Shown: positions 6,797-13,966 of the stretch, piece after piece
Layout of the letters: the number at the start of each line of letters is the position of its first letter
Numbering within the stretch: the stretch's first letter is position 1
Assembly (NCBI GenBank): GCA_900319835.1
Contig: ONPY01000031.1
Location: 1-23,680 of the forward strand
Origin: an uncultured Eubacteriales bacterium
GTDB lineage: Bacteria > Bacillota_A > Clostridia > Oscillospirales > Oscillospiraceae
Reading direction: 5' to 3'
DNA length: 23,680 nucleotides
Program-made: the position numbers and the translations under genes
The notes under the pieces: generated by a model
What the model saw: only the letters and a program-made list of their open reading frames with translations
What the model was told of the DNA's origin: nothing
Database searches by the model: none

Positions 6797-7075
6797 GTGA
6801 GCGTCGTGATTATCGGCGGCAACGAGTGTATGGAACGAAACTACCGCAGCATCTGCAGGGACTTCCGGCATGAGGCCAAGGTGCTGATCAAGCCCGTGGG
6901 CGGCCTCAAGCGCAAGATGGGCAATCCCGACATGGTGATCTTCTTCACCGGCGCCATGTCCCACAAGATGCTGCAGGGCGCCATGAGCGAGCTGAAGGGC
7001 CAGGACGTCATCATCGAGCACTGTCCCACCAGCTCCGCCTCCGCCCTGCGCCGGGTGCTGGAGAAGTACGCCTGA
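6797..7075 (+). CDS. DUF2325 family protein
   Basis: A 92-residue protein starting with GTG at 6797 after a GGGGAG ribosome site. The family pattern is clear: VVIIGGNECMERNY, then KVLIKPVGGLKRKMGNPDMVIFFTGAMSHKM and a closing HCPTSSASALRRVL. It has a Rossmann-like alternation of strand and helix, and invariant Cys and His that suggest metal or redox sensing, but the function is not known. It overlaps the DUF3793 gene by one base (TGATG) and precedes a flavodoxin gene. This trio near Feo genes suggests a role in iron limitation or in flavodoxin-for-ferredoxin replacement (inference). Confidence 0.88.
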   Translation: MSVVIIGGNECMERNYRSICRDFRHEAKVLIKPVGGLKRKMGNPDMVIFFTGAMSHKMLQGAMSELKGQDVIIEHCPTSSASALRRVLEKYA

Positions 7076-7623
7076 TGAGCGAGGAGACGGTCGTCCGCCA
7101 GGCGGCGCCCACCCTGGCCGGCGTGAAGACGGGGAGCCTGTTTCCCTACCGCTGTGAGAGCGCGGAGGAGCTGCGGGCGGATATCCGGGCCTTCAACCGC
7201 ATGCTGGTGCCCAGGGGCATGTGCCTGCTGGTGCTGAAAATGATGGAGCGCTCGGCCCTGCTGTACCTTTACCGCCCGGCGAAGCTGGAGCGGGATCTCA
7301 GGGACAGCACCGCCCGCGAAGTACTGGAAGAGGCGGGCTACAGTTGCGAGAGCTGCGCCGCCTGTGTCAGAGAGCTGGTGCAGCGCTTCCACCGCGAGGG
7401 GGAGTTCCCCCATGAGATCGGCCTCTTTCTCAGCTACCCGCCGGAGGACGTGAAGGGCTTCATCGCCGACCGGGACAACTACAAGGCCATGTGCATGTGG
7501 AAGATCTACGGCGACGAGGAGCAGGCCCGCACACTCTGCGCCAGATTTCAGAAATGCACCGAGTGTTACTGCCGCCTCTGGCAGAAGGGCCGCCGCCTGG
7601 AGCAGCTGGCCGTGGCGGGCTGA
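7075..7623 (+). CDS. DUF3793 family protein
   Basis: A 182-residue cytoplasmic protein. Recognisable family features are a first half with TLAGVKTGSLFPY and a strand pair CLLVLKMMERSALLYLYRPAKLERDL, and a second half with the conserved FPHEIGLFLSYPPEDVKGFI and NYKAMCMWKIYGDEEQA, ending with CTECYCRLWQKG. Several cysteines (CESCAAC, CTECYC) could bind a metal. The function is unknown. It is translationally coupled to DUF2325 and lies 44 bases before a flavodoxin gene; these three genes are often found together in Clostridia, as far as I recall. Confidence 0.88.
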   Translation: MSEETVVRQAAPTLAGVKTGSLFPYRCESAEELRADIRAFNRMLVPRGMCLLVLKMMERSALLYLYRPAKLERDLRDSTAREVLEEAGYSCESCAACVRELVQRFHREGEFPHEIGLFLSYPPEDVKGFIADRDNYKAMCMWKIYGDEEQARTLCARFQKCTECYCRLWQKGRRLEQLAVAG

Positions 7624-7667
7624 TGGAATGCGAAACCCAATTTGACATATGAAAGGAAGACATTCAC

Positions 7668-8084
7668 ATGAAGAAAACCGCAGTTGTTTACTGGAGCGGC
7701 ACGGGCAACACCGCCGCTATGGCAGAGCTGGTGCTGGAGGGCATGCGCGAGGCGGGGGCTGACGCCTCCCTGATCGAGTGCACCATGGTCACCGACCTTG
7801 CCGCCTATGACGCCATCGCCTTCGGCTGCCCCGCCATGGGCTCCGAGCAGCTGGAGGACAGTGAGTTCGAGCCGATGTTCGACGGCGTGAAGAAATCCCT
7901 GGGCGGCAAGGCCGTGGCCCTCTTCGGCTCCTATGGCTGGGGCGACGGCGAATGGATGCGCAACTGGGAGGACGACTGCCGCGCTGCCGGCATCAGCCTG
8001 GCCTGCGAGAGCGTCCTGGTCAACGGCGCGCCCGAGGGTGCGGACGCCGAAGCCTGCAAAGAGCTGGGCAAGGCCCTGGCCTGA
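7668..8084 (+). CDS. Short-chain flavodoxin
   Basis: A 138-residue flavodoxin, a cytoplasmic FMN electron carrier that replaces ferredoxin when iron is scarce. The FMN phosphate loop is at residues 9-15 (WSGTGNT after VVY), the second FMN loop at GCPAMGSEQLE, and the third at FGSYGWGDGEWM. The ribosome site GAAAGGAAG lies upstream of ATG 7668. Its place beside iron-uptake genes supports induction under iron limitation, and the oxidoreductase at the window start is a plausible redox partner (inference). Confidence 0.95.
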   Translation: MKKTAVVYWSGTGNTAAMAELVLEGMREAGADASLIECTMVTDLAAYDAIAFGCPAMGSEQLEDSEFEPMFDGVKKSLGGKAVALFGSYGWGDGEWMRNWEDDCRAAGISLACESVLVNGAPEGADAEACKELGKALA

Positions 8085-8094
8085 GGCAAAGACC

Positions 8095-8190
8095 ATGATC
8101 GACCGCGCTGTTTGGAGCCGCCTGCGCCGCAAGCTCCCGGGTGAGCTCCTGCCCGTGGGTCTCGTTCTTGCGGTGCTGGCCATCCGATAG
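8095..8190 (+). CDS. Possible 31-residue small membrane protein
   Basis: ATG 8095 to TAG 8190 encodes a short basic stretch (MIDRAVWSRLRRKLPGE) and then a hydrophobic helix (LLPVGLVLAVLAI). It starts 10 bases after the flavodoxin stop and ends one base before the terminator, so it fills the remaining transcript exactly. No strong ribosome site is visible apart from GAGGCAAAG. I do not recognise a family. The position supports it; the size and weak start argue for caution. Confidence 0.4.
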   Translation: MIDRAVWSRLRRKLPGELLPVGLVLAVLAIR

Positions 8191-8191
8191 G

Positions 8192-8225
8192 AAAAGACAC
8201 CCCGCTTTTAAGCGGGGTGTCTTTT
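8192..8225. terminator. Bidirectional terminator between the flavodoxin operon and the LysR gene
   Basis: A 16-bp perfect stem (AAAAGACACCCCGCTT with 8210-8225) has a two-base TT loop, A-rich and T-rich ends, and would stop transcription from both convergent sides. The LysR stop codon touches its last base. Confidence 0.9.
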
Positions 8226-9160
8226 CAGTTCAGGAGCAGATACGAGGTGTTGTTGAGCACGTTGTCCCGGATGACGGAATAGACCTCGCGCGGGATGAGC
8301 CGGTCCAGCTCCGGCAGCACGGCGATGCAGCCGCAGATGGCGGCGGCGCGGTAGCTCTTCGGGATGCGGCAGATGAGTCCGTTTTCCCGGTCCCGATCCT
8401 CCATGTCGGCCATGAGCGGCACGATGGCGGTGGCGATGCCTTTCTGCGCGTAGCGGTAAAGCGTCTCAATGTGGCGGGACTCCTGGACAGTATTGACGGG
8501 GATCTCAGCCTCCCGCAGCAGTCCCTCCGCCAGACGGCGTGTGGCCTGGCCGGGCTTGGTCAGGGCCAGCGGCTCGCCTTGCAGCAGGCGGGGGTCCAAG
8601 AAACCCACGCCGTTTTCCTCCTGTATCTGCGCCGAGAGGGGACTTCCCCTGCGGAGCAGGATCACCAGCTCTCCGCGGCCGAAGGTGTGGACCTTGACGC
8701 CGGGCAGTTCCAGCGGCCCGGAGGTGTAGACAAGCTGGATCTCATTGGCCCGGAGCGCGTCGAGCAGCCCCTCCCAGGAGCCCTCCATCACCGAAAAGCG
8801 GGTGTCCGGGAAGAGAGCCGCCAGCTCCCCGATCATCTCGGCCGAGCAGCAGGAGCTGAGATAGGGCGGCAGACCGATCGTCAACTCCTCCAGACCGGCG
8901 CGGTCGGCAAGCTCCGCCTTGGTGAGAAAATCCCGGTAGGTGGCGGTGATGGACTGCGCGGCCTCGGCAAACAACAGACCCTTCTCCGTCGGCTCCAGTC
9001 CCTTGTTGGAGCGGGTGAAGAGCTTAAAGCCAAGCTGCTCCTCAATGCGGCGGACGCACTGGCTCAGGGCGGGCTGGGACACAAACAGCGTCTCGGCGGC
9101 CTTGGACATGTTCCGCGTCTCAAACAGCCGGGTCATCCATCTGAGTTCCTCGATGGTCAT
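8225..9160 (-). CDS. LysR family transcriptional regulator
   Basis: A 311-residue regulator. The N-terminal winged helix is typical: MTIEELRWMTRLFETRNMSKAAETLFVSQPALSQCVRRIEEQLGFKLFTRSNKGLEPTEKG spans residues 1-61 (start MTIEELRWM, recognition helix SQPALSQCVRRIE). A periplasmic-binding-protein-like effector domain follows. The start is set at 9160 rather than an upstream ATG at 9223, because GGAGG lies 7 bases before it and the homology begins there. It is divergent from the transporter-amidohydrolase pair and probably controls it, with the transported compound or a product as effector (inference). Confidence 0.92.
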   Translation of the reverse strand: MTIEELRWMTRLFETRNMSKAAETLFVSQPALSQCVRRIEEQLGFKLFTRSNKGLEPTEKGLLFAEAAQSITATYRDFLTKAELADRAGLEELTIGLPPYLSSCCSAEMIGELAALFPDTRFSVMEGSWEGLLDALRANEIQLVYTSGPLELPGVKVHTFGRGELVILLRRGSPLSAQIQEENGVGFLDPRLLQGEPLALTKPGQATRRLAEGLLREAEIPVNTVQESRHIETLYRYAQKGIATAIVPLMADMEDRDRENGLICRIPKSYRAAAICGCIAVLPELDRLIPREVYSVIRDNVLNNTSYLLLN

Positions 9161-9181
9161 GGCAGAGACCTCCTCTCCACG

Positions 9182-9196
9182 ATAAGCAATGCTTAT
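9182..9196. promoter_or_regulatory. Candidate LysR-type operator (T-N11-A)
   Basis: ATAAGC-AAT-GCTTAT is a perfect 6-bp dyad containing T-N11-A, the pattern of LysR-family recognition sites. It lies 22 bases upstream of the regulator gene, in the divergent spacer. A second dyad CTTTAT-G-ATAAAG is at 9237-9249. Confidence 0.65.
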
Positions 9197-9215
9197 ATTA
9201 ACACGATTCTTCGAA

Positions 9216-9245
9216 TTGTACAACGGTTTTCGGATGCTTTATGAT
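9216..9245 (+). promoter_or_regulatory. Promoter for the transporter-amidohydrolase pair
   Basis: TTGTAC at 9216-9221 and TATGAT at 9240-9245 are 18 bases apart, 45 bases before the transporter ATG. The dyad at 9237-9249 covers the -10 box. Confidence 0.5.
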
Positions 9246-9289
9246 AAAGACAGCGGAAAACCTGTTAATCAAAAAAGGGAGGAACCACC

Positions 9290-10576
9290 ATGACAACTCA
9301 AATGGTAATCTGCATTCTGCTCTTTGTCGGCATGCTCACCAGCTTCCTGCTGGGCAAGATCCCCCTCGGTGTCACCGCCGGCACCACTGCGGCGCTCCTG
9401 GTCCTCTTCGGCTGCACGGAAGCGAAAACCATCCTCAGCGCCATCGGCAACTCCAACACCGTCATCATCTGCTGCATGATCATCCTGGCCGCCGGTCTGG
9501 GCCGCACGTCCTTCCCCCACAAGATGACCGCCGGTATCCGCAGACTCACCAAGGGCAGCTTCAAGCTGGCCTACCTGGGCGTGCTGCTCATCGGCGTTGT
9601 CCTCACCAGCATGCTCACCAGCCCCATGGCCGCCTATGCCATCACCTTCCCCATTATGGACTCCGTCTGTGACGAGTTCGGCGTCAGCCGCTCCAAGGCC
9701 CAGTTCCCCCTGATGGTCATCGTGCTCGGCTGCTGCTCCATCCTGCCTCTCGGCGCCGGCATCAGCCAGGCTGCCGTCTACGCCGGCTACATGGAGACCT
9801 ACGGCTTCACCCAGACCTTCACCGCCATGGACTTTTTCCGCGGCCGCTGGCCGATGCTCTTCGTGTGTCTCGCCTGGGCCTACTTCCTCGCCCCCAAGTT
9901 CACCCCGGAGCATCCCGTTGTCCCCATCACCTCTCTCGAGACCAAGAAGGCTGACGCCAAGCCCCTCTCCAAATTCTCTGATGTGGCCGGTGTCGTGATC
10001 TTCGCCCTCGTCATCCTGGGCTTCATCTTCAACAAGTACGTCGGCTACCCCACCTGGTTCCTCGCCTTTGCAGGCGTGATGCTCATGGTCATCTGCGGTG
10101 TGCTGACCAAGCAGGAGGCCATCAAGGCCATCCCCGTGGACATCTGCATGCTCTTCGTCGGCGCCAACACCATGGCCACCGCCCTGGTCGCCACCGGCAC
10201 CGCGGAGTATCTCGGCAACGTGATTTCCAACTCCCTCGGCTCTTCCGCCAGCACCCTCATGCTGCACGCGGTGTTCTTCATCGTCCCCTTTGTCATCACC
10301 CAGTTCATGCAGAACCAGAGCGTCATGAACGTCTTCGCCCCCATCGCCCTGATCGCCTGCGGCGCCCTGGGCGCCGATCCCCGCGGCTGCATGATCCTGA
10401 TCTCCGCCGGCGCGCTGACCGCCTACATGACCCCCTCCGCCACCGCTGCCGTCGCCATGTGCATGGGCGCGGGCGGCTACGACGTCAAGGCCCTGTTCAA
10501 AATGGGCTGGCTCTTCGCCCTGATCGCCTGCGTGCTTTACATTGCTTTCGTCAGCATGGTGTACCCCGCGTTCTGA
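9290..10576 (+). CDS. SLC13/DASS-like (ion transporter superfamily) anion permease
   Basis: A 428-residue polytopic membrane protein with about ten to twelve hydrophobic segments. The two-fold repeat of the SLC13/CitM/ArsB type is suggested by pairs of similar stretches: GNSNTVIICCMIILAAGLG with LTSPMAAYAITFP, and IPVDICMLFVGANTMATALVATG with QNQSVMNVFAPIALIACGAL and MTPSATAAVA. These transporters carry di- or tricarboxylates, sulfate or related anions, often with Na+. The ribosome site GGGAGG precedes ATG 9290. With the amidohydrolase downstream, the substrate may be an anionic acylated amino acid, a ureido acid or a cyclic amide (inference). Confidence 0.82.
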   Translation: MTTQMVICILLFVGMLTSFLLGKIPLGVTAGTTAALLVLFGCTEAKTILSAIGNSNTVIICCMIILAAGLGRTSFPHKMTAGIRRLTKGSFKLAYLGVLLIGVVLTSMLTSPMAAYAITFPIMDSVCDEFGVSRSKAQFPLMVIVLGCCSILPLGAGISQAAVYAGYMETYGFTQTFTAMDFFRGRWPMLFVCLAWAYFLAPKFTPEHPVVPITSLETKKADAKPLSKFSDVAGVVIFALVILGFIFNKYVGYPTWFLAFAGVMLMVICGVLTKQEAIKAIPVDICMLFVGANTMATALVATGTAEYLGNVISNSLGSSASTLMLHAVFFIVPFVITQFMQNQSVMNVFAPIALIACGALGADPRGCMILISAGALTAYMTPSATAAVAMCMGAGGYDVKALFKMGWLFALIACVLYIAFVSMVYPAF

Positions 10577-10622
10577 TGCTCTGACAGCTGAGCCGGCTGT
10601 TCCGGAAACCCGGAGCAGAGCA
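10577..10622 (+). other. Compact three-way RNA junction between transporter and amidohydrolase
   Basis: An outer 7-bp stem (TGCTCTG 10577-10583 with CAGAGCA 10616-10622) encloses two 5-bp hairpins, ACAGC/GCTGT (10584-10600) and TCCGG/CCGGA (10601-10614), with a single unpaired base between. It begins directly after the transporter stop codon. It has no T-tract, so it is likely a stability or processing element, if meaningful. Confidence 0.4.
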
Positions 10623-10667
10623 ATGATGCGTTGATAAAATGATCGTGCGCTGAGCGCAAAGGAGAAC

Positions 10668-11810
10668 ATGATGGACAGTTACCTGATCAAAAACGGAACC
10701 CTGCTCTCCATCCTGGACGGCAGCGAACGGAAAGCGGACGTCCTGGTGGAGGACGGGATCATCACCCACATCGGGGAAAACATCGAGGCGCCTGCGGCGG
10801 AGGTCTATGACGCCGAGGGGATGTTTGTCACCGTCGGCTGGCTGGAGGCCCACTGCCACTTCCTGCGGCCGGGCGGCGCCGTCTCCCTGGATCCCACCGA
10901 CGACCTGCTGCGGCAGGGTGTCACCTACGCCCTGGACCTGGGCACCGTTGGTCCGGACGACTACGTCGCCTGCAGTGAGGCGGTCCGCGCCATGAGCGAG
11001 CTGCGCTTCCGCGCCTATCTCAACATCGCCCACGCCGGTGTCTATCCCCCGGGCAAGACCGTCGACTTCGAGGGCCCGGAGGACATCATCCCCGAGCGCG
11101 TCATCGAAGTGGGAGAGAAGTACCGCTCGGAGCTGATGGGGCTCAAGGCCCGCAGCGACGACAAGTTCTGCTTCGATCCCGTCTACGTGATGGAACAGCT
11201 GCGCGCGCTGGGCGACGCGCTGAACATGCCCATCGCCGTCCACGCGCCCCGCAGCCGCATCGGCATTGAGAAGCTGCTGACCTATCTGAAAGCGGGCGAT
11301 GTGCTCTGCCACACCCTGGCGGGCAACAGCGACGTCATGAGCATCATCGATGAGAACGGGAACGTCAAGCCCTGCGTGCTGGAGGCGCGGGCACGCGGCG
11401 TGATCTTCGATCTCTCCCACGGCACCAACGCCTACAGCTACGATACGGCGGAGAGTGCCTGGAAGGCCGGCTTCTTCACCGACACCGTCTCCTCCGACCT
11501 GCACGGGAGAAACCTGCACGGCCCGGTGTACAACCTGGGCGTGATTTTGACCAAGGTGCGGGGCCTTACGGGCCAGCCCTGGTGGTGGATCCTGAACAAG
11601 GCCGTGGCGGAGCCCGTGCGCCTGCAGCACATCCCCGACAAGGCGGTGGAGATCCGCGAGGGGATGCAGGCCGATCTCACAGTCTTCCGCATCGACGAGG
11701 GCAGCTTCACCTACCCGGACTCCAAGAAGGAGCTGCGCACCTTCTCCGAAAAGGCCACCGCGGTCTACACCTGCCTCGGGAAAAAGGTCTACACCTGCCG
11801 GGAAGAATAA
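10668..11810 (+). CDS. Metal-dependent amidohydrolase, dihydroorotase-like (EF_0837-type)
   Basis: A 380-residue cytoplasmic enzyme of the amidohydrolase superfamily. A small N-terminal beta-domain (YLIKNGTLLSILDGSERKAD) leads to a TIM barrel. Metal-site residues are visible: EAHCH with H62 and H64, a probable carboxylated Lys K160 (LMGLKAR), H192 (AVHAPRS), H215 (LCHTLAGN) and D277 (SSDLHG). It most resembles dihydroorotase-like or EF_0837/AHA_3915-type amidohydrolases, which cleave cyclic amides or N-acyl bonds; the true substrate is unknown. AAAGGAG precedes the doublet ATGATG. It is probably co-transcribed with the transporter under LysR control, so it should act on the imported compound (inference). 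Confidence 0.85.
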   Translation: MMDSYLIKNGTLLSILDGSERKADVLVEDGIITHIGENIEAPAAEVYDAEGMFVTVGWLEAHCHFLRPGGAVSLDPTDDLLRQGVTYALDLGTVGPDDYVACSEAVRAMSELRFRAYLNIAHAGVYPPGKTVDFEGPEDIIPERVIEVGEKYRSELMGLKARSDDKFCFDPVYVMEQLRALGDALNMPIAVHAPRSRIGIEKLLTYLKAGDVLCHTLAGNSDVMSIIDENGNVKPCVLEARARGVIFDLSHGTNAYSYDTAESAWKAGFFTDTVSSDLHGRNLHGPVYNLGVILTKVRGLTGQPWWWILNKAVAEPVRLQHIPDKAVEIREGMQADLTVFRIDEGSFTYPDSKKELRTFSEKATAVYTCLGKKVYTCREE

Positions 11811-11858
11811 AAAGCAAAAAGGTGTTGTCTCAAAATAGCTTCACAACCTGATAATCAG

Positions 11859-11900
11859 CCGGCAGCCGACTCCTTCTCAAGAGCCGGCTGCCGGTATTTT
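11859..11900 (+). terminator. Intrinsic terminator after the amidohydrolase
   Basis: A 10-bp perfect stem, CCGGCAGCCG (11859-11868) with CGGCTGCCGG (11885-11894), has a 16-base loop and is followed by TATTTT. Confidence 0.85.
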
Positions 11901-11908
11901 CACGTTTT

Positions 11909-11938
11909 GGGGCTGCCTTTTGGGATAGCCCCTTTTTT
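11909..11938 (+). terminator. Second, tandem intrinsic terminator
   Basis: GGGGCT (11909-11914) pairs with AGCCCC (11927-11932) and is followed directly by six T. It may back up the terminator just upstream or be the relic of another gene's end. Confidence 0.75.
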
Positions 11939-12041
11939 GTTTTCTGCGATTTGCGCCTTGTTTTTCGCAAAACAGTTAGGCGCATTCCATTTTGTTCTCT
12001 TTGAAATGACAGCGAGAGAGAGTATTGCTTGAAAGACCGGG

Positions 12042-12488
12042 AAAAATATAGCCGACTGGTCTGAGAGCTGCCGGATCAGAGAAAGAGAGCCGCTGAGCGG
12101 CCATATCCAGGCGGAAATCGCCGTCATCGGCGCGGGGATCGCAGGACTGCATGACCGCGGACGGCGTACCCTATATCGGGCGCTATGCGGAGAGCCGCCC
12201 AAACTGGTACGTGGCCACCGGCTTTCAAAAGTGGGGCATGACCAGCGCCATGGTCTCGGCCATGCTGCTGCGGGATCTGATCTGCGGCGTAAAAAATCCC
12301 TATGCGGACGTGTTCGACCCGGGGCGCTTTATCCCGTCGCTCTTCGCTGCCCGCACCTCGGCTGTCAGCTGGAATGGAACCCGGATGAGCGCAGCTGGGA
12401 CTGCCCCTGCCATGGCTCCCGCTTTGACCGCTTCGGCAAGCTGATCTCCGGCCCGGCACAGACGGATCTCGTCCATTCGATTTCTTGA
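12042..12488 (+). pseudogene. Remnant of FAD-dependent oxidoreductase with C-terminal Rieske domain
   Basis: Three blocks of one protein lie in order but not in one frame. Block 1 (12042-12150) reads as the N-terminus ADWSESCRIREREPLSG and then AVIGAGIAGL, the FAD-binding GxGxxG. Block 2 (from about 12145, other frame) reads CMTADGVPYIGRY, then WYVATGFQKWGMTSAMV and NPYADVFDPGRF, normally some 300 residues further on. Block 3 (from about 12330, frame shifted again) reads LRCPHLGCQLEWNPDE and WDCPCHGSRF, a Rieske 2Fe-2S site with CxH and CxxH intact, ending at TGA 12488. Block 1 has no start codon in frame (a TGA lies just before it). So two internal deletions and loss of the start have destroyed the gene. 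Intact relatives are about 500 residues. Confidence 0.88.
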
Positions 12489-12708
12489 GAGGGCTTTCTG
12501 ATACGATTATCTGAATTAAGGAATCGTATCGAACGGATGCGGTTTCTCTTGACCGATGCGGCTTCCTTTATCTTGTAATTCTCGGAGGGATACGATATAG
12601 TAATAGCAGGTGCCATATACGCGCCGACCATCATGCGCATCAACGCCGCTGCGCTGCGGCGCGTCAAGCGTCTGAAACTGTCTGATCTGCCATAAGGGAG
12701 GGATAAAA

Positions 12709-13521
12709 GTGAAAAGAAAGGTCTTTCTGCCGCTGCTGATCTGTCTGCTGCTGGTGGCGTCGCTCCCGCTGACAGCCTTTGCGGAGGGGCAGAGCGCGGC
12801 GGAGCGCGGGCTGGAGGCCATCATGGCCACCGGCCGCGGGGATCGGATCGTCCTGCCCCAGACGGAGAGCTATCTGGAGGAGTGGAAAACACTCTACTGC
12901 CGCCGGGCCTGGTATGCCCCGAGCCTCTATGTGGAGAGCCTGCCCCTGTTTCAAAGCGGCGTGCCCACCCAGTCCAACCTCTTTGAGGGGACCGAGGTCA
13001 CCGTGGTTGCCGAGGAAAACGACATGTCCTGCATCCTCTACCGCAACGTGGACTATAAACCCTGCGTGGGCTGGATCCAGAGCATCCGGCTGCTGGAGGA
13101 GTTCCCGGGGGAGCGGTACCTGATCGGGGAGGAGCCGGACGGGGAATTTGACACGCGCAAAGCTATGGAGCTGCGGTGGTCTGGGGAATACTTCCCCGGT
13201 GCGGAGCAGCCCTATACGGTGCTGGCCGAGCCGCTGAACGGATGCGTGGGCTTTGATTTCGAGTACCAGCTCACCGCGGAAAACACCTCCAACAAGGAGA
13301 TCGTCTTTGGCCCGCGCACGGTCTATGTGCGCAGCGGGGACGAATGGACAGCGGTGGGCGCCTTCCCCTACGCGGAGCTCGGCGCGGTGCGGGTGCAGGT
13401 CTGGCTGCCCAGGCCCATGGACATCTCCGCCATCGCCACCATTGCCAACTGCCACGCCCCGAATCTGTTCGATTTCAGACAGACGGCCCGGAATTTTGTG
13501 CTGCTGCCAGAGAATGGATAA
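12709..13521 (+). CDS. Secreted protein of unknown function
   Basis: A 270-residue protein starting with GTG 12709, with AAGGGAGG 6 bases upstream. It begins with a signal peptide (MKRKVFLPLL, Leu/Val core, AFA then EG; likely cut after residue 25). The mature part has a first region around GTEVTVVAEENDMSCILYRNVDYKPCVGWIQSIRLLEEFPGE that looks like a bacterial SH3-like fold, and a second region rich in beta strands (FEYQLTAENTSNKEIVFGPRTVYVRSGDEWTAVG). I do not recognise a family. No terminator with a T-tract follows directly. The 220-base stretch before it is richer in A+T than its surroundings and holds no gene I can support. A cell-wall or surface role is a guess from the SH3-like region. 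Confidence 0.8.
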   Translation: MKRKVFLPLLICLLLVASLPLTAFAEGQSAAERGLEAIMATGRGDRIVLPQTESYLEEWKTLYCRRAWYAPSLYVESLPLFQSGVPTQSNLFEGTEVTVVAEENDMSCILYRNVDYKPCVGWIQSIRLLEEFPGERYLIGEEPDGEFDTRKAMELRWSGEYFPGAEQPYTVLAEPLNGCVGFDFEYQLTAENTSNKEIVFGPRTVYVRSGDEWTAVGAFPYAELGAVRVQVWLPRPMDISAIATIANCHAPNLFDFRQTARNFVLLPENG

Positions 13522-13642
13522 AGCCGCGGGCGGGGTGAACGCGCGGCCGCCATTTGCGCCCGATGCGCTGTTCACCCTGAACAAGTAGGTTTTTGAAAAA
13601 AAGCGAACAATTGTATAAAAATCCAAAATCGCAAAAAGCCAA

Positions 13643-13671
13643 TTGACAAAAATTCATTCTCCCCGTATAAT
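13643..13671 (+). promoter_or_regulatory. Consensus promoter for the riboswitch operon
   Basis: TTGACA at 13643-13648 and TATAAT at 13666-13671 are both perfect consensus and exactly 17 bases apart. The start site would fall about 10 bases before the aptamer. It lies in the 445-base gene-free stretch 13522-13966, which is otherwise filled by the riboswitch. Confidence 0.95.
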
Positions 13672-13688
13672 CCAGACAATTCAATCAG

Positions 13689-13858
13689 CAATAGAGGCGC
13701 GAAGCTTATCAGTAGCTCTGCCCGAGACCGTGCGGTCGTCTGAGGGCAGGGGGAAAGGAATCTTCGCCGAAACCGTGGTTTCACGCACAGGAATCGCGAG
13801 TTGGGATGCAGTCGAACAGGCTGCAGACTCCTACATGTACGATGTAGAGGAGCTATTG
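13689..13858 (+). ncRNA. Lysine riboswitch (L box) aptamer
   Basis: The L-box consensus blocks appear in order: closing stem CAATAG (13689-13694) with CTATTG (13853-13858), AGAGGCGCGAA near the 5' side, TATCAGTAGC, then GGGGGAAAGGAATC, TTCGCCGAAACC, TTGGGATGCAGTCG, AACAGGCTGCAGACTCC and finally GAGGAGCTATTG. This is the five-helix aptamer that binds free L-lysine. Binding in known cases favours termination or hides the ribosome site, so the operon should be off when lysine is plentiful. It controls the symporter-amidohydrolase-acetyltransferase operon downstream. Confidence 0.93.
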
Positions 13859-13875
13859 ACTCAAAGGGTATTTTG

Positions 13876-13901
13876 GGCAGTGGTCTCCGACCACTGCCTT
13901 T
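13876..13901 (+). other. First hairpin of the riboswitch expression platform
   Basis: GGCAGTGGTC (13876-13885) and GACCACTGCC (13889-13898) form a 10-bp perfect stem with a 3-base loop, followed by TTTA. GGGCAG at 13875-13880 can instead pair with CTGCCC at 13906-13911, so alternative folds exist. Confidence 0.6.
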
Positions 13902-13919
13902 ACATCTGCCCGGAAAGCG

Positions 13920-13966
13920 ACATCCCTCTCTTGCGCTGGTAAAACACAAGAGAGGGATGTGTTTTT
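13920..13966 (+). terminator. Riboswitch terminator overlapping the ribosome-binding site
   Basis: ACATCCCTCTCTTG (13920-13933) and 13947-13960 form a 14-bp perfect stem, followed by GTTTTT directly abutting the ATG at 13967. The 3' arm carries GAGAGGGA, the only Shine-Dalgarno candidate, so the hairpin could both end transcription and hide the ribosome site. Confidence 0.88.

Noticed and set aside
8141..9244. 367-codon forward frame opposite the LysR gene
   Set aside because: A shadow of the LysR coding strand; it crosses the terminator at 8192-8225.
11811..11860. GGTGTTGTCTCAAAATAG after the amidohydrolase as the end of an insertion sequence
   Set aside because: It resembles ends of some IS elements, but no partner end or transposase was found nearby.
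12490..12708. Possible promoter (TTGACC at 12549) and a 20-codon frame ending at 12693
   Set aside because: The -10 box is poor and the short frame has no ribosome site or recognisable product.
13643..13942. 99-codon forward frame across the lysine riboswitch
   Set aside because: It overlaps the consensus promoter and a well-formed aptamer; no ribosome site, no family.
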